From UBA1231 sp045123185 (GTDB lineage Bacteria > Bacillota_I > Bacilli_A > ML615J-28 > CAG-313): a stretch of DNA of 64,000 nucleotides. Numbering within the stretch: position 1 is the first letter of the stretch; every line of letters begins with the position of its first letter. A program made the position numbers and the translations under genes. Location: the NCBI GenBank assembly GCA_045123185.1, contig JBGVIL010000189.1:16913-80912 (forward strand), read 5' to 3'. Positions 8,313-16,616 of this stretch are shown piece after piece. The notes under the pieces are model-generated. The model saw only the letters and a program-made list of their open reading frames with translations, was not told the DNA's origin and made no database searches.

Positions 8313-9590
8313 ATGAAACCAATTGGATTAAATATAAAAAATAATGTTGGTTATTTAGGTAAACATAATTTATGTGATTTAGCTCTTAAATACCAAACAC
8401 CATTATATATCATTGATAATCAACAATTATTAAAAAACATTAGTGACTATTTAACTTACTTTAAAAGTGATAAATTTGAAACTACAGTTGTTTATGCTTC
8501 TAAAGCATTTATTACTTACGAGTTTTGTAAGTATTTAAAAAACTTTAATATCTCAATGGACGCAGTTAGTTTAGGTGATATGTTTATTTCATCTAATGCT
8601 GGTTTTGATCTTGGTAGATTAGTTCTTCATGGAAATAATAAATCACTAGAAGAACTAGAATATGCACTTAAGAATCATGTTGGATTAATTGTTGTTGATA
8701 ATTATTATGAATTAACTCAACTTAATAATTTAACTAAGGATTTAAATAAAGAAGTAAACATCTTGATTAGGATCAATCCAAATATTGATGCACATACTCA
8801 TAAATATATTCAAACATCAAATATGGAATCTAAATTTGGCGTTAACATTTGTGATAGTAAAGAAATTAATAAAATGATTACTTTAATTAAAACTAATTCA
8901 TTGATTAAGTTTAAAGGTATTCATGCTCATATTGGTTCACAAATATTTGAAAAAGAAGCATTCATTTTAGAATCAAGAAAATTGATTGAATTTGTAAATG
9001 AATTAAATAATACTTACGATTTAACTTTAACTACGTTAAATTTAGGTGGTGGCTTCGGCATTAAGTATTTAGAAAGTGATCAAGGTATGTCTATTCCTGA
9101 TATGATGAAAGAACTTGTTTCATTTGTTGAAAAAGAACTTGATAAGACTAGTTCACTTGTTAATCATTTAATGATTGAACCTGGTCGTTCTATTGTTGGT
9201 AATGCTGGTATTACTTTATACAAATGTAGTCAAATTAAGAAAACATATGGTAAAAAACAATACTTGTTTATTGATGGTGGTATGGCCGATAATATTCGTC
9301 CTGCATTATATGATGCAGTATATTCGGTTGATGTTGTTAATAAAATGAATAGTGAAAAAGAAGTATTAGTTGATGTGGTTGGTAAATGTTGTGAATCGGG
9401 TGATATTATTCGTCGTGATGTATTAGTGCCAAATATTAGTGATCAAGATATTTTAATGGTTTATTCAACAGGTGCATATAATTATACAATGTCATCGAAC
9501 TATAATAGTTTATTAAGACCAGCTGTTTTATTAGTTGGTGAAGAAGTTAAAGTATTAAAAGAAAGACAAAAGTTAGAAGATTTAATATAA
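8313..9590 (+). CDS. lysA: Diaminopimelate decarboxylase
   Basis: PLP enzyme of fold type III that converts meso-diaminopimelate to lysine, the last step of lysine synthesis. The lysine that carries PLP is in VVYASKAF; the barrel motifs HIGSQ and GGGFG, the EPGR phosphate site and the C-terminal CCESGD catalytic segment are all present, at normal length (about 425 residues). An in-frame ATG at 8301 contains the ribosome-binding site itself (AGGTGG 8304-8309), so the ATG at 8313 is the likely start. It is a single-gene unit with its own promoter and terminator. It implies a lysine or DAP pathway even though the window also carries a lysine-riboswitch-controlled transporter. Confidence 0.93.
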   Translation: MKPIGLNIKNNVGYLGKHNLCDLALKYQTPLYIIDNQQLLKNISDYLTYFKSDKFETTVVYASKAFITYEFCKYLKNFNISMDAVSLGDMFISSNAGFDLGRLVLHGNNKSLEELEYALKNHVGLIVVDNYYELTQLNNLTKDLNKEVNILIRINPNIDAHTHKYIQTSNMESKFGVNICDSKEINKMITLIKTNSLIKFKGIHAHIGSQIFEKEAFILESRKLIEFVNELNNTYDLTLTTLNLGGGFGIKYLESDQGMSIPDMMKELVSFVEKELDKTSSLVNHLMIEPGRSIVGNAGITLYKCSQIKKTYGKKQYLFIDGGMADNIRPALYDAVYSVDVVNKMNSEKEVLVDVVGKCCESGDIIRRDVLVPNISDQDILMVYSTGAYNYTMSSNYNSLLRPAVLLVGEEVKVLKERQKLEDLI

Positions 9591-9592
9591 AA

Positions 9593-9624
9593 AAATGAGC
9601 TCATTTGTATGAGCTCATTTTTTT
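9593..9624. terminator. Bidirectional terminator between lysA and copZ
   Basis: AAATGAGCTCAT (9593-9604) pairs perfectly with ATGAGCTCATTT (9609-9620) around a TTGT loop. T-run on the plus strand and matching A-run upstream make it usable for both converging genes. Confidence 0.9.
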
Positions 9625-9856
9625 ATTCAATGTTAGTTAATGTAAAACCTAAATCCTCAATAATTTGATTAATTTCATCCTTTGACATATCTTTTTTAAG
9701 CGTTAAAACTGCTTTACCTTCTTCAAAAGATACTTTAATTTCTTTAACTGCTTTATGTTTTAAGAATGCACCTTCAACACGCTTTGCACAGCCATTACAG
9801 TGAAGGCCTTCAATTGTTAGTGTTTTAGTAATAGTTTCACGATTTAATTTAAACAT
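9623..9856 (-). CDS. copZ: Copper chaperone, CopZ-like heavy-metal-associated domain protein
   Basis: A 77-residue protein consisting of one HMA domain with the metal-binding cysteines in GLHCNGC (C20 and C23). It starts within the last base of the copA stop codon (9856), so the two are coupled. CopZ proteins carry Cu(I) in the cytosol to CopA or to a copper-sensing repressor. The usual methionine before the first cysteine pair is replaced by histidine, which may alter metal preference; that is inference. No copper repressor gene (CopY/CsoR) is visible nearby. Confidence 0.85.
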   Translation of the reverse strand: MFKLNRETITKTLTIEGLHCNGCAKRVEGAFLKHKAVKEIKVSFEEGKAVLTLKKDMSKDEINQIIEDLGFTLTNIE

Positions 9857-12057
9857 TATATTTTCTCCTTTTTAATTCTTTTTAATCTTAATGCGTTAAA
9901 GACAACAAATAAACTACTTAGAGTCATTCCAAGACCGGCAATCATTGGTGACATTGATATACCAAATGACTTAAAGAAACCAATTGCAATTGGAATCATT
10001 AAGACATTGTAGAAAAATGCCCAGAATAAATTCTCTTTAATATTTGTTATTGTCTTTTTGCTTATGGAAATTAAATCAATAATTTTACTTAAATCATCAT
10101 TCATTAAAATGACATCAGATGCATTACCAGCAATGTCTGTTCCACTGTTAATACTAACACCGATTGTTGCAGTTGCTAGTGCAGGAGAATCATTAATTCC
10201 ATCACCAACCATCATAACTGATTTGTTTTTTGATATTAGTTCAGTTATGACATTAACTTTTTCTTTTGGTAAAACATCACTTATGACATGATTAATACCA
10301 ATTGAGTTGGCGATGTTTGTTGCAACTTCATGGTTGTCTCCAGTTAACATGATGACGTCAATTTGTTTATCAGATAGATGTTTGATAACATTTTGAATAT
10401 TATCACGTACAATATCGCTAACACCAATTAAGCCAATTACTTGACTATTTTCGATAACATAAATAATTGAATTGTTGTTAGATTTTAGTATTTGTTCATC
10501 ATTATTATGATGATTTTGAATATTTAATAAATTAAATAATTTATTGTTTCCTAAATAATATGTTGAATCATTAATTGTTGCAGTTAAACCAATACCAGCA
10601 ATTTCTTGAAAATTAGATACTTCATAATTTGTTGTTTGGTTTTTCTTTGCGTATTCGATAAATGCTTTAGCAATTGGATGACTTGAATAGTTTTCAATAC
10701 TACATACGATTGACATTAAAGATTCATCTTTGTAGTTAAATATTTTGGATACTTGTAGTTTTCCATAAGTTAATGTTCCAGTTTTATCAAATACTACAGT
10801 ATCAATTTTATGGGCTTTTTCTAAAATTTCACTTTTCTTTACTAAGATTCCAAATTTTGCAAGTTTACCTTCACTAATTACAATTGCAAGTGGAGTAGCT
10901 AGTCCTAATGCACAAGGGCAGGCAACAACTAAAATACTAACAAAAGTATTCATGGCTGTATTAAAGGGACTTTGGAATATTAAGTGACCAATAAATGAAA
11001 GAATTGCAATTAGGATAATTGATGGTACAAAATATTGACATATTATATCAGCAATTCTTGCAATTTTAGCTTTAGAAGAAGTTGCAGAAACAACTAGTCT
11101 AACTACTTCAGATATTGTTGAATCTTTACCGATTTTTTCTGCAATATATTCAATATATCCGTTTGTAACAATGCTTCCAGCCATTACAAAACTATTAATT
11201 TCTTTTTTAACTGGTTTACTTTCACCGGTTATGAATGCTTGATCAATGTGACAACTTCCTTTAGTGATAACGCCATCTACACCAATTTTCATTCCGGTTT
11301 TACAAATTAAGATATCACCTTGTTTTACTTCATCAATTGTTTTAGTAACTTCTTGATTATTTTCTTTAACGATTACATCACTTGGGGTGATTTGGACTAA
11401 GTCTTGGATTGCTTCCATCGTTTTAGCTTTCGCATTACTATCAATGTAGCGACCTAAAGTTACAAAGTAAATAACGATTGCTGATGATTCAAAATATAGA
11501 TTATGAGCAGTATTATATTTATTAATTAGTAAAAGAATTAGATTTACTAAACTATAAATAAAACTAGTAATAACCCCAATTGTTACTAAACTATCCATAT
11601 TTGGATGTAAATAAATAATGTTTTTAATTCCCTTAATAAATATTTTAATACCTAATATTAAATATGGTATGGTTAAAATTAGTAAAGTAATACCATATCC
11701 TTTAGGGTTTAAGCTCATATTTATTAAGAATGGCACTGGTAAATTAATCATATGACCCATTGAAATATAAAGGTATATGATTGATAAAACACCATAAGCA
11801 ATTAATATTGCTTTTTTATGATTGTTTTCTTTACTTGTTTTTAACTTATAAATACCTTGATTTTCGAATCCGCATCGACTAATATAATTGGATAAGTCAT
11901 TCATCGAAAGATGATCTTCATATTCGATGGTGGCATTTTGCATGACTAAGTTAACACTTGCTGATATAATACCGGGCTGTTTGTTTAAGTGTTTTTCTAA
12001 ACTATTAGAACAAGCACTACAACTCATTCCACCAATTTTTAATGTGACACTTTTCAT
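9856..12057 (-). CDS. copA: Copper-exporting P-type ATPase CopA
   Basis: A 733-residue P1B-type ATPase. One N-terminal HMA domain carries GMSCSAC (C13 and C16). The membrane CPC metal site is C380-P-C382 in VVACPCALG, the phosphorylated aspartate is D424 in DKTGTLT, and the actuator TGES and hinge GDGINDSPAL are present. The CPC motif plus linkage to copZ supports Cu(I) export from the cytoplasm; silver is possible. It is first in a two-gene operon, with AGAGGTGATG before the ATG and a sigma-A-type promoter. No repressor box was recognised in the 35-base leader. Confidence 0.92.
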   Translation of the reverse strand: MKSVTLKIGGMSCSACSNSLEKHLNKQPGIISASVNLVMQNATIEYEDHLSMNDLSNYISRCGFENQGIYKLKTSKENNHKKAILIAYGVLSIIYLYISMGHMINLPVPFLINMSLNPKGYGITLLILTIPYLILGIKIFIKGIKNIIYLHPNMDSLVTIGVITSFIYSLVNLILLLINKYNTAHNLYFESSAIVIYFVTLGRYIDSNAKAKTMEAIQDLVQITPSDVIVKENNQEVTKTIDEVKQGDILICKTGMKIGVDGVITKGSCHIDQAFITGESKPVKKEINSFVMAGSIVTNGYIEYIAEKIGKDSTISEVVRLVVSATSSKAKIARIADIICQYFVPSIILIAILSFIGHLIFQSPFNTAMNTFVSILVVACPCALGLATPLAIVISEGKLAKFGILVKKSEILEKAHKIDTVVFDKTGTLTYGKLQVSKIFNYKDESLMSIVCSIENYSSHPIAKAFIEYAKKNQTTNYEVSNFQEIAGIGLTATINDSTYYLGNNKLFNLLNIQNHHNNDEQILKSNNNSIIYVIENSQVIGLIGVSDIVRDNIQNVIKHLSDKQIDVIMLTGDNHEVATNIANSIGINHVISDVLPKEKVNVITELISKNKSVMMVGDGINDSPALATATIGVSINSGTDIAGNASDVILMNDDLSKIIDLISISKKTITNIKENLFWAFFYNVLMIPIAIGFFKSFGISMSPMIAGLGMTLSSLFVVFNALRLKRIKKEKI

Positions 12058-12074
12058 TTCATCACCTCTTAATT

Positions 12075-12103
12075 ATTATACAATAATTTAGAGAAAATGT
12101 CAT
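12075..12103 (-). promoter_or_regulatory. Promoter of copA-copZ
   Basis: On the minus strand, ATGACA (12103-12098) and TATAAT (12080-12075) are separated by 17 bases, directly before the copA ribosome-binding site. Confidence 0.72.
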
Positions 12104-12108
12104 TAATC

Positions 12109-12137
12109 TTGCATTTTTTAATCGAATATGTTATACT
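12109..12137 (+). promoter_or_regulatory. Promoter of the TVP38-family gene
   Basis: TTGCAT (12109-12114), 17-base spacer, TATACT (12132-12137). A second TATAAT at 12139-12144 overlaps. It leaves a leader of about 105 bases, and it overlaps back to back with the copA promoter. Confidence 0.6.
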
Positions 12138-12191
12138 ATATAATATAGAAAAAATAAGAAAATATTAACAAGAAAGGGTCAAATTTAATAG

Positions 12192-12257
12192 TTGAAAATT
12201 TCCTATTATCCAATAAATAATACTAAATTTACAATAGATTGGTTTTCACATGAATAA
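12192..12257 (+). other. Possible 21-codon leader reading frame overlapping the next gene
   Basis: A TTG at 12192 opens a 21-codon frame that ends with TAA at 12255-12257, overlapping the ATG at 12250 by eight bases. AAAGGG lies 13 bases upstream, rather far. The downstream gene has no Shine-Dalgarno sequence, so coupled re-initiation would explain its translation. No conservation could be checked. Confidence 0.2.
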
Positions 12258-12981
12258 ACAACAGATTATTAAAATTATTGATGTTATGTTTGTCGCTGTT
12301 CTATTTATGACAGCATTTGAAGTTTTGTTTGCTTTTCCTCAAGTAAGTAATTCCATTCAATCATGGATTGAAGGAATGGAAAATAAAACAATGATTTGGA
12401 TTGCATTTTGGCTAGTTATGTTTATCCAAGTTTGTATCATTCCAATTCCAGCATATATTGTTTTAAATGCTGCTGTCAATATTCATATTATTGATTCAAC
12501 ATTAGGACTTAAAGTTTTTGCAACGCAAGACTTATGGATTTTAATATTAGTAATTATTAGTGCATATATGGCTGGTGCAAGTGTTGCATATCTTGCTGGA
12601 GCAAAACTTGGTAAGAAAGCTGTACTTTGGTGTGCAGGTACTGAAGAAGAATATGATAAATGGAGTGACGTATTTAATCGTGGTGGTAAATGGGCATATG
12701 CTGCAACTGTTTTGTTCCCATTATTTCCAGATGATTTATTATGTTTAGTAGCAGGTTCTGTTCGTATTCATTTTGGCTTTTTCTTTGTAAGTAATTTAAT
12801 ATGTCGTTCAATTGGAACAATAACTATGATCGGAACTTTAGTTGTTTTTAATAACTTTAATAAAGGTGGTATACCTTGGACTTTAATTTTCTGGGTTACT
12901 GTTTTAATTGGTTTAATAGTTGCGTATCATGTTCTTAAGCACTTAATTAAGAAAGAAAATGATTTAAAAGGATCAGAGTAA
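12250..12981 (+). CDS. TVP38/TMEM64-family (VTT domain) membrane protein
   Basis: A 243-residue polytopic membrane protein with about six hydrophobic segments. The block from GASVAYLAGAKLG to LFPLFPDDLLCLVAGSVRIHFGFFF is characteristic of the VTT (SNARE-associated/DedA-like) fold, with its re-entrant loops and acidic residues. The family includes DedA and TVP38/TMEM64 proteins, some of which scramble or flip lipids such as undecaprenyl phosphate; the substrate here is unknown. No Shine-Dalgarno sequence precedes the ATG and an in-frame TAG lies just upstream at 12235, so the start is constrained. A convergent terminator follows. Confidence 0.85.
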   Translation: MNKQQIIKIIDVMFVAVLFMTAFEVLFAFPQVSNSIQSWIEGMENKTMIWIAFWLVMFIQVCIIPIPAYIVLNAAVNIHIIDSTLGLKVFATQDLWILILVIISAYMAGASVAYLAGAKLGKKAVLWCAGTEEEYDKWSDVFNRGGKWAYAATVLFPLFPDDLLCLVAGSVRIHFGFFFVSNLICRSIGTITMIGTLVVFNNFNKGGIPWTLIFWVTVLIGLIVAYHVLKHLIKKENDLKGSE

Positions 12982-12984
12982 TTT

Positions 12985-13014
12985 AAAAGGCATTTAGTTT
13001 TCTAAATGCCTTTT
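12985..13014. terminator. Bidirectional terminator
   Basis: AAAAGGCATTTAG (12985-12997) and CTAAATGCCTTTT (13002-13014) form a 13-base-pair stem around TTTT, with T-rich flanks, between two converging genes. Confidence 0.9.
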
Positions 13015-13030
13015 GTTTTGTTAAATTTAG

Positions 13031-13750
13031 TTATTTTTTTAGCGTATTTCGCATTTTTAATGCTTTATCTGGATAATTAGTCACAATTGAATCAACGTGT
13101 TTTTTAAGTAGTTTTTTCATTAATTCTTCATCGTTAACAGTCCATACAGATACTTTAACATTTCTTAGATGCATACGTTTTATAAAACCTAAAATCATAA
13201 TTTTATGAAGTGGTGATATTCCATCTGCTTTACATTTTTTCATTCTGCGATGTGGGAATATTTCTGTTAAACGTTCTCTAAATTTAATATTACCACGACC
13301 GACTAATAAATAACAATAAATATTTGGATTAATATTTTTAACATTTAAGATTGCTTGATCATGAAAACTTCTTAAAAAGAATTCATCAACCTTTAAATGT
13401 TTTAAAATAATATCTAAGATTTCTTGTTCATAACCAACTTCTTTAAGTTCAATGTCAAAAGTAATTTTACCTTTATACATTGATAAAGCTTCATCTAAAG
13501 TTAATAAATGAAAACCAACTGATTCTGATGCTTGGTTCATTTCTTCATATGTATGATCTTTAATAACTAACCCGTTAATAGTTGGATCATGATTGATAAT
13601 AATAACATTGTCTAGGGTTTTACGAATATCAGTTTCAATAATGTCACTGCCAACTTCAATTGCTTTATCAAAAGCTTCAATGGAGTTTTCGTGTTTAACT
13701 AGACCTTTCGCGCCACGGTGGGCAACAATTAAAGTTTCTCTTTTTTTCAT
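13031..13750 (-). CDS. Glycerophosphodiester phosphodiesterase
   Basis: A 239-residue cytoplasmic TIM-barrel enzyme of the GDPD family that cleaves glycerophosphodiesters to glycerol-3-phosphate and an alcohol. The metal and catalytic motif is complete: VAHRGAKG (about residues 10-17), then ENSIEAF, ETDIR, NHDP and FDIELKE; the C-terminal WTVN closing strand is also present. There is no signal peptide, so it acts on intracellular products of phospholipid turnover (UgpQ-like). It starts at an ATG behind GGGAG, has its own promoter, and is divergent from uppS. Confidence 0.92.
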   Translation of the reverse strand: MKKRETLIVAHRGAKGLVKHENSIEAFDKAIEVGSDIIETDIRKTLDNVIIINHDPTINGLVIKDHTYEEMNQASESVGFHLLTLDEALSMYKGKITFDIELKEVGYEQEILDIILKHLKVDEFFLRSFHDQAILNVKNINPNIYCYLLVGRGNIKFRERLTEIFPHRRMKKCKADGISPLHKIMILGFIKRMHLRNVKVSVWTVNDEELMKKLLKKHVDSIVTNYPDKALKMRNTLKK

Positions 13751-13780
13751 ATAATTCTCCCATAAAATTCAGATAAATAT

Positions 13781-13809
13781 ATTATAATAAATTTAGTAAA
13801 TTAACGCAA
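13781..13809 (-). promoter_or_regulatory. Promoter of the glycerophosphodiesterase gene
   Basis: On the minus strand TTGCGT (13809-13804) and TATAAT (13786-13781) are 17 bases apart. Confidence 0.72.
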
Positions 13810-13841
13810 TTAATTTAACCTTCGAATTATACATTTTTTAA

Positions 13842-13870
13842 TTGCATAAAAACATAAAATGATGTATAAT
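13842..13870 (+). promoter_or_regulatory. Promoter of the uppS-cdsA-dxr-rseP operon
   Basis: TTGCAT (13842-13847), 17-base spacer, TATAAT (13865-13870); it leaves a short leader before uppS. Confidence 0.82.
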
Positions 13871-13889
13871 AATCAATAGGGTGAAATTT

Positions 13890-14600
13890 ATGGAAAAACC
13901 AGAACTATTAAATATATCACAAGAAAATCTACCAAAACACATTGCGTTTATTTTAGATGGTAATGGTAGATGGGCTATTAAACATGGTTTTATTAGAACT
14001 ATTGGACATGAAAAAGGTGTTAAAACATTAAAAAATATTACTAAACTTGTTAAAGAACAAGGTATTCCTTTTATGAGTGTTTATGCGTTTAGCGTGGAAA
14101 ATTGGTCTAGACCAAAAGATGAAGTCGAATATTTAATTGATAAAGCTTATAATGAATTTAAACATTATGAAACAAATTTATCCAAATTAGATTTTAATAT
14201 TCGAATTGTTGGTGAGACTACTAACTTACCAACAAAAGTATTAGAAGTAATTACGAAAATTAATAATAATATTTTTATTCAAGATCGATTTACTTTAATG
14301 ATTGCTTTTAATTATAGTAGTCAATTAGAATTAATTCATGCGGCTAAAGAAATGAAAAGAAGAAAACTGGCATTTACTAAAGAGAATTTAGAAAAATGTT
14401 TATATACTTATCCAGCTCCACCAATTGACTTATTAATTAGAACTAGTGGTGAACAAAGATTAAGTAATTATATGCTTTATCAAGCATCTTATGCTGAGCT
14501 TTATTTTCCAAAAACTTTCTGGCCCGCTTTTAATAAAAAAGAGCTTTATAAAGCATTAGAAGAATATTCTAAACGTCAAAGACGTTTTGGAAAAGTATAG
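13890..14600 (+). CDS. uppS: Undecaprenyl diphosphate synthase (cis-prenyltransferase)
   Basis: This enzyme condenses isopentenyl diphosphate onto farnesyl diphosphate to make the C55 lipid carrier used for peptidoglycan. The catalytic motif FILDGNGRWA, the SVYAFSVENWSRP block and the C-terminal IRTSGEQRLSNYMLYQ signature are all present, at normal length. A GTG at 13881 is also in frame, but the GGGTGA there is better read as the ribosome-binding site of the ATG at 13890. It opens an envelope operon (uppS-cdsA-dxr-rseP), an order widely conserved in Firmicutes. Confidence 0.94.
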   Translation: MEKPELLNISQENLPKHIAFILDGNGRWAIKHGFIRTIGHEKGVKTLKNITKLVKEQGIPFMSVYAFSVENWSRPKDEVEYLIDKAYNEFKHYETNLSKLDFNIRIVGETTNLPTKVLEVITKINNNIFIQDRFTLMIAFNYSSQLELIHAAKEMKRRKLAFTKENLEKCLYTYPAPPIDLLIRTSGEQRLSNYMLYQASYAELYFPKTFWPAFNKKELYKALEEYSKRQRRFGKV

Positions 14601-14608
14601 GTGATAAA

Positions 14609-15448
14609 ATGGTAAAAAGAATTTTAACTGCACTAGTTATGATAGTTGTATTAGTACCACTTGTAGTTTTAGGTGGTTGGTATTTTACTGCACTAGGTAT
14701 GATTCTTAGTTTTGTTGCAGGATATGAACTACTTAATATGATGGAAAAAGAAGAACCAGTATTTAAGAAATTAAAATATGTAGTACCACTTTATAATGTA
14801 TTATTGGTATTAAGTTTTAAATTAATGCCAGAAATGATTATGCCACTTGTAATCTTGACAATTTTATCATTCCTTGCACTTGGTGTATTTAGACCTAAGT
14901 TTAGTGTAAAGAGTGTTATGAGTTTAATCTTAGTTTATGTTTATAGTGGTTTATTACTAGGTATTACTTTATTTATTCGCTTACTTGTTGATGGTGAGGG
15001 AATAGGTAATGGTTTCTATTTATTTGGTTATTTATTATTAACTGTAATTTTTACAGATATTGGTGCATACGCGATTGGTTGTTCAATTGGTAAACATAAA
15101 TTATGTCCAACTCTTTCACCAAAGAAATCAGTTGAAGGTGCAATTGGTGGAATAATTATTGGAACAATTGTTGGTATGACTTATTATTTACTAATTAGTA
15201 AATATTGTATTAATTATTCATTATTTGGATTTACTTATAAATTTGAATGGATTATTGTTTTGTTCATGACAATTATTTTAACTCTATCAACTGAAATTGG
15301 TGATTTAGTTGCATCTAAACTAAAAAGACATTATGGCATTAAAGACTATGGTAATTTATTCCCAGGTCATGGTGGGGTAATGGATCGCTTTGATAGTTTA
15401 ATATTTTCCGGTGCATTACTATATGCATTAATTATAACACTGGTGTAA
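14609..15448 (+). CDS. cdsA: Phosphatidate cytidylyltransferase
   Basis: An integral membrane enzyme, 279 residues with about seven or eight hydrophobic segments, that makes CDP-diacylglycerol, the precursor of anionic phospholipids. The C-terminal CdsA signature is clear: SKLKRHYGIKDYGNLFPGHG followed by GVMDRFDSL, including the magnesium-binding acidic residues. It follows uppS by eight bases with AGGTGA before the ATG, and dxr starts two bases after its stop. Confidence 0.94.
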   Translation: MVKRILTALVMIVVLVPLVVLGGWYFTALGMILSFVAGYELLNMMEKEEPVFKKLKYVVPLYNVLLVLSFKLMPEMIMPLVILTILSFLALGVFRPKFSVKSVMSLILVYVYSGLLLGITLFIRLLVDGEGIGNGFYLFGYLLLTVIFTDIGAYAIGCSIGKHKLCPTLSPKKSVEGAIGGIIIGTIVGMTYYLLISKYCINYSLFGFTYKFEWIIVLFMTIILTLSTEIGDLVASKLKRHYGIKDYGNLFPGHGGVMDRFDSLIFSGALLYALIITLV

Positions 15449-15449
15449 A

Positions 15450-16616
15450 ATGAAGAGTGTTTGTTTATTAGGCGCAACAGGCTCAATAGGTACCCAAGTT
15501 TTAGATATTATTTTCGAAAATCCAAATAATTATCAATTAAGTTCATTTAGTTTTGGACATAATACTACTAAAGCAATCGAAATAATTGAAAAGTTTAATC
15601 CAAAATTAGTTTGTACACCATTTATTAAAGAATACTTAATCATTAAAAAATATCTTAAAGAAAATAAACTACCAATTAAATTATCAAGAAATTTACTTGA
15701 TGTAGTGAATTATCAATGTAGTAATCAAATAGTAATAAATGCGTTAGTTGGATCAAGTGGTTTAAAACCAACCATTGAAGCCATTAAAAAAGATAAAATA
15801 TTATTACTTGCAAATAAAGAAAGCTTAGTAATGGCCGGTGATTTAGTTAAAGAACTTTTAAGTAAATCACAAAGTGTTTTAATTCCAATTGATAGTGAAC
15901 ATTCAGCACTTTATCAACTTATGAATAAAGTCAACTATCATGATGTTGAAAAGCTATTTATCACTGCTAGTGGTGGAGCATTAAGAGATTACCCAGTTGA
16001 AAGTTTAAATCAAGTAACACCAAGTGATGCTTTAAAACATCCTAACTGGCAAATGGGTAGTAAAATAACAATTGATAGTGCAACTATGATGAATAAAGTA
16101 TTTGAACTAATTGAAGCAAAATACTTATTTAATACATCAAATGTTGAAGCTTTAATTGACAGAACTAGTAAAGTTCATGCAGCAGTATTATTAAAAAATG
16201 GTCAAGTGCTTTATCATACATCTGATAATGATATGCATCTACCAATTAAATACGCAATGGAATTTCCTAATTTAGTTGATTATAATGAATCTAATAAAGC
16301 TGTTGAATCATTAGATTTATTTATTCAAGCATTTAATTTACAACCAATTGATGAATTTAGATATCCAGTAATGAAATTTACTAAGATGTCTAATGAATCA
16401 CTTAAGTTTTTAGGTACTATTATTACTACATGTAATGATTATTTAGTTGAATTATTTTTAAACAATCAAATATTATATACTGATATTTATAGAATAACCG
16501 AAAAAGTTGTTGAAAAATATTTATATCAATTTGAACATTTAAAGTTTACTTTAAAAAATATTGAACATGTCAATAAAATTATACTGAAGGAGGTTAAGAA
16601 ATGTTCTGGCAAGTAG
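15450..16616 (+). CDS. dxr: 1-deoxy-D-xylulose 5-phosphate reductoisomerase
   Basis: A 388-residue NADPH enzyme that makes methylerythritol phosphate, the committed step of the MEP route, which supplies UppS with isoprenoid units. The N-terminal nucleotide fold LLGATGSIGTQVLDI, NKESLVMAG, the metal site IDSEHSA, the ASGGALRD active-site stretch and HPNWQMGSKITIDSATMMNK are all present. The Shine-Dalgarno is weak (TGGTG in the cdsA end), which suggests coupling. Its 3' end overlaps rseP by 16 bases. Confidence 0.95.
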   Translation: MKSVCLLGATGSIGTQVLDIIFENPNNYQLSSFSFGHNTTKAIEIIEKFNPKLVCTPFIKEYLIIKKYLKENKLPIKLSRNLLDVVNYQCSNQIVINALVGSSGLKPTIEAIKKDKILLLANKESLVMAGDLVKELLSKSQSVLIPIDSEHSALYQLMNKVNYHDVEKLFITASGGALRDYPVESLNQVTPSDALKHPNWQMGSKITIDSATMMNKVFELIEAKYLFNTSNVEALIDRTSKVHAAVLLKNGQVLYHTSDNDMHLPIKYAMEFPNLVDYNESNKAVESLDLFIQAFNLQPIDEFRYPVMKFTKMSNESLKFLGTIITTCNDYLVELFLNNQILYTDIYRITEKVVEKYLYQFEHLKFTLKNIEHVNKIILKEVKKCSGK

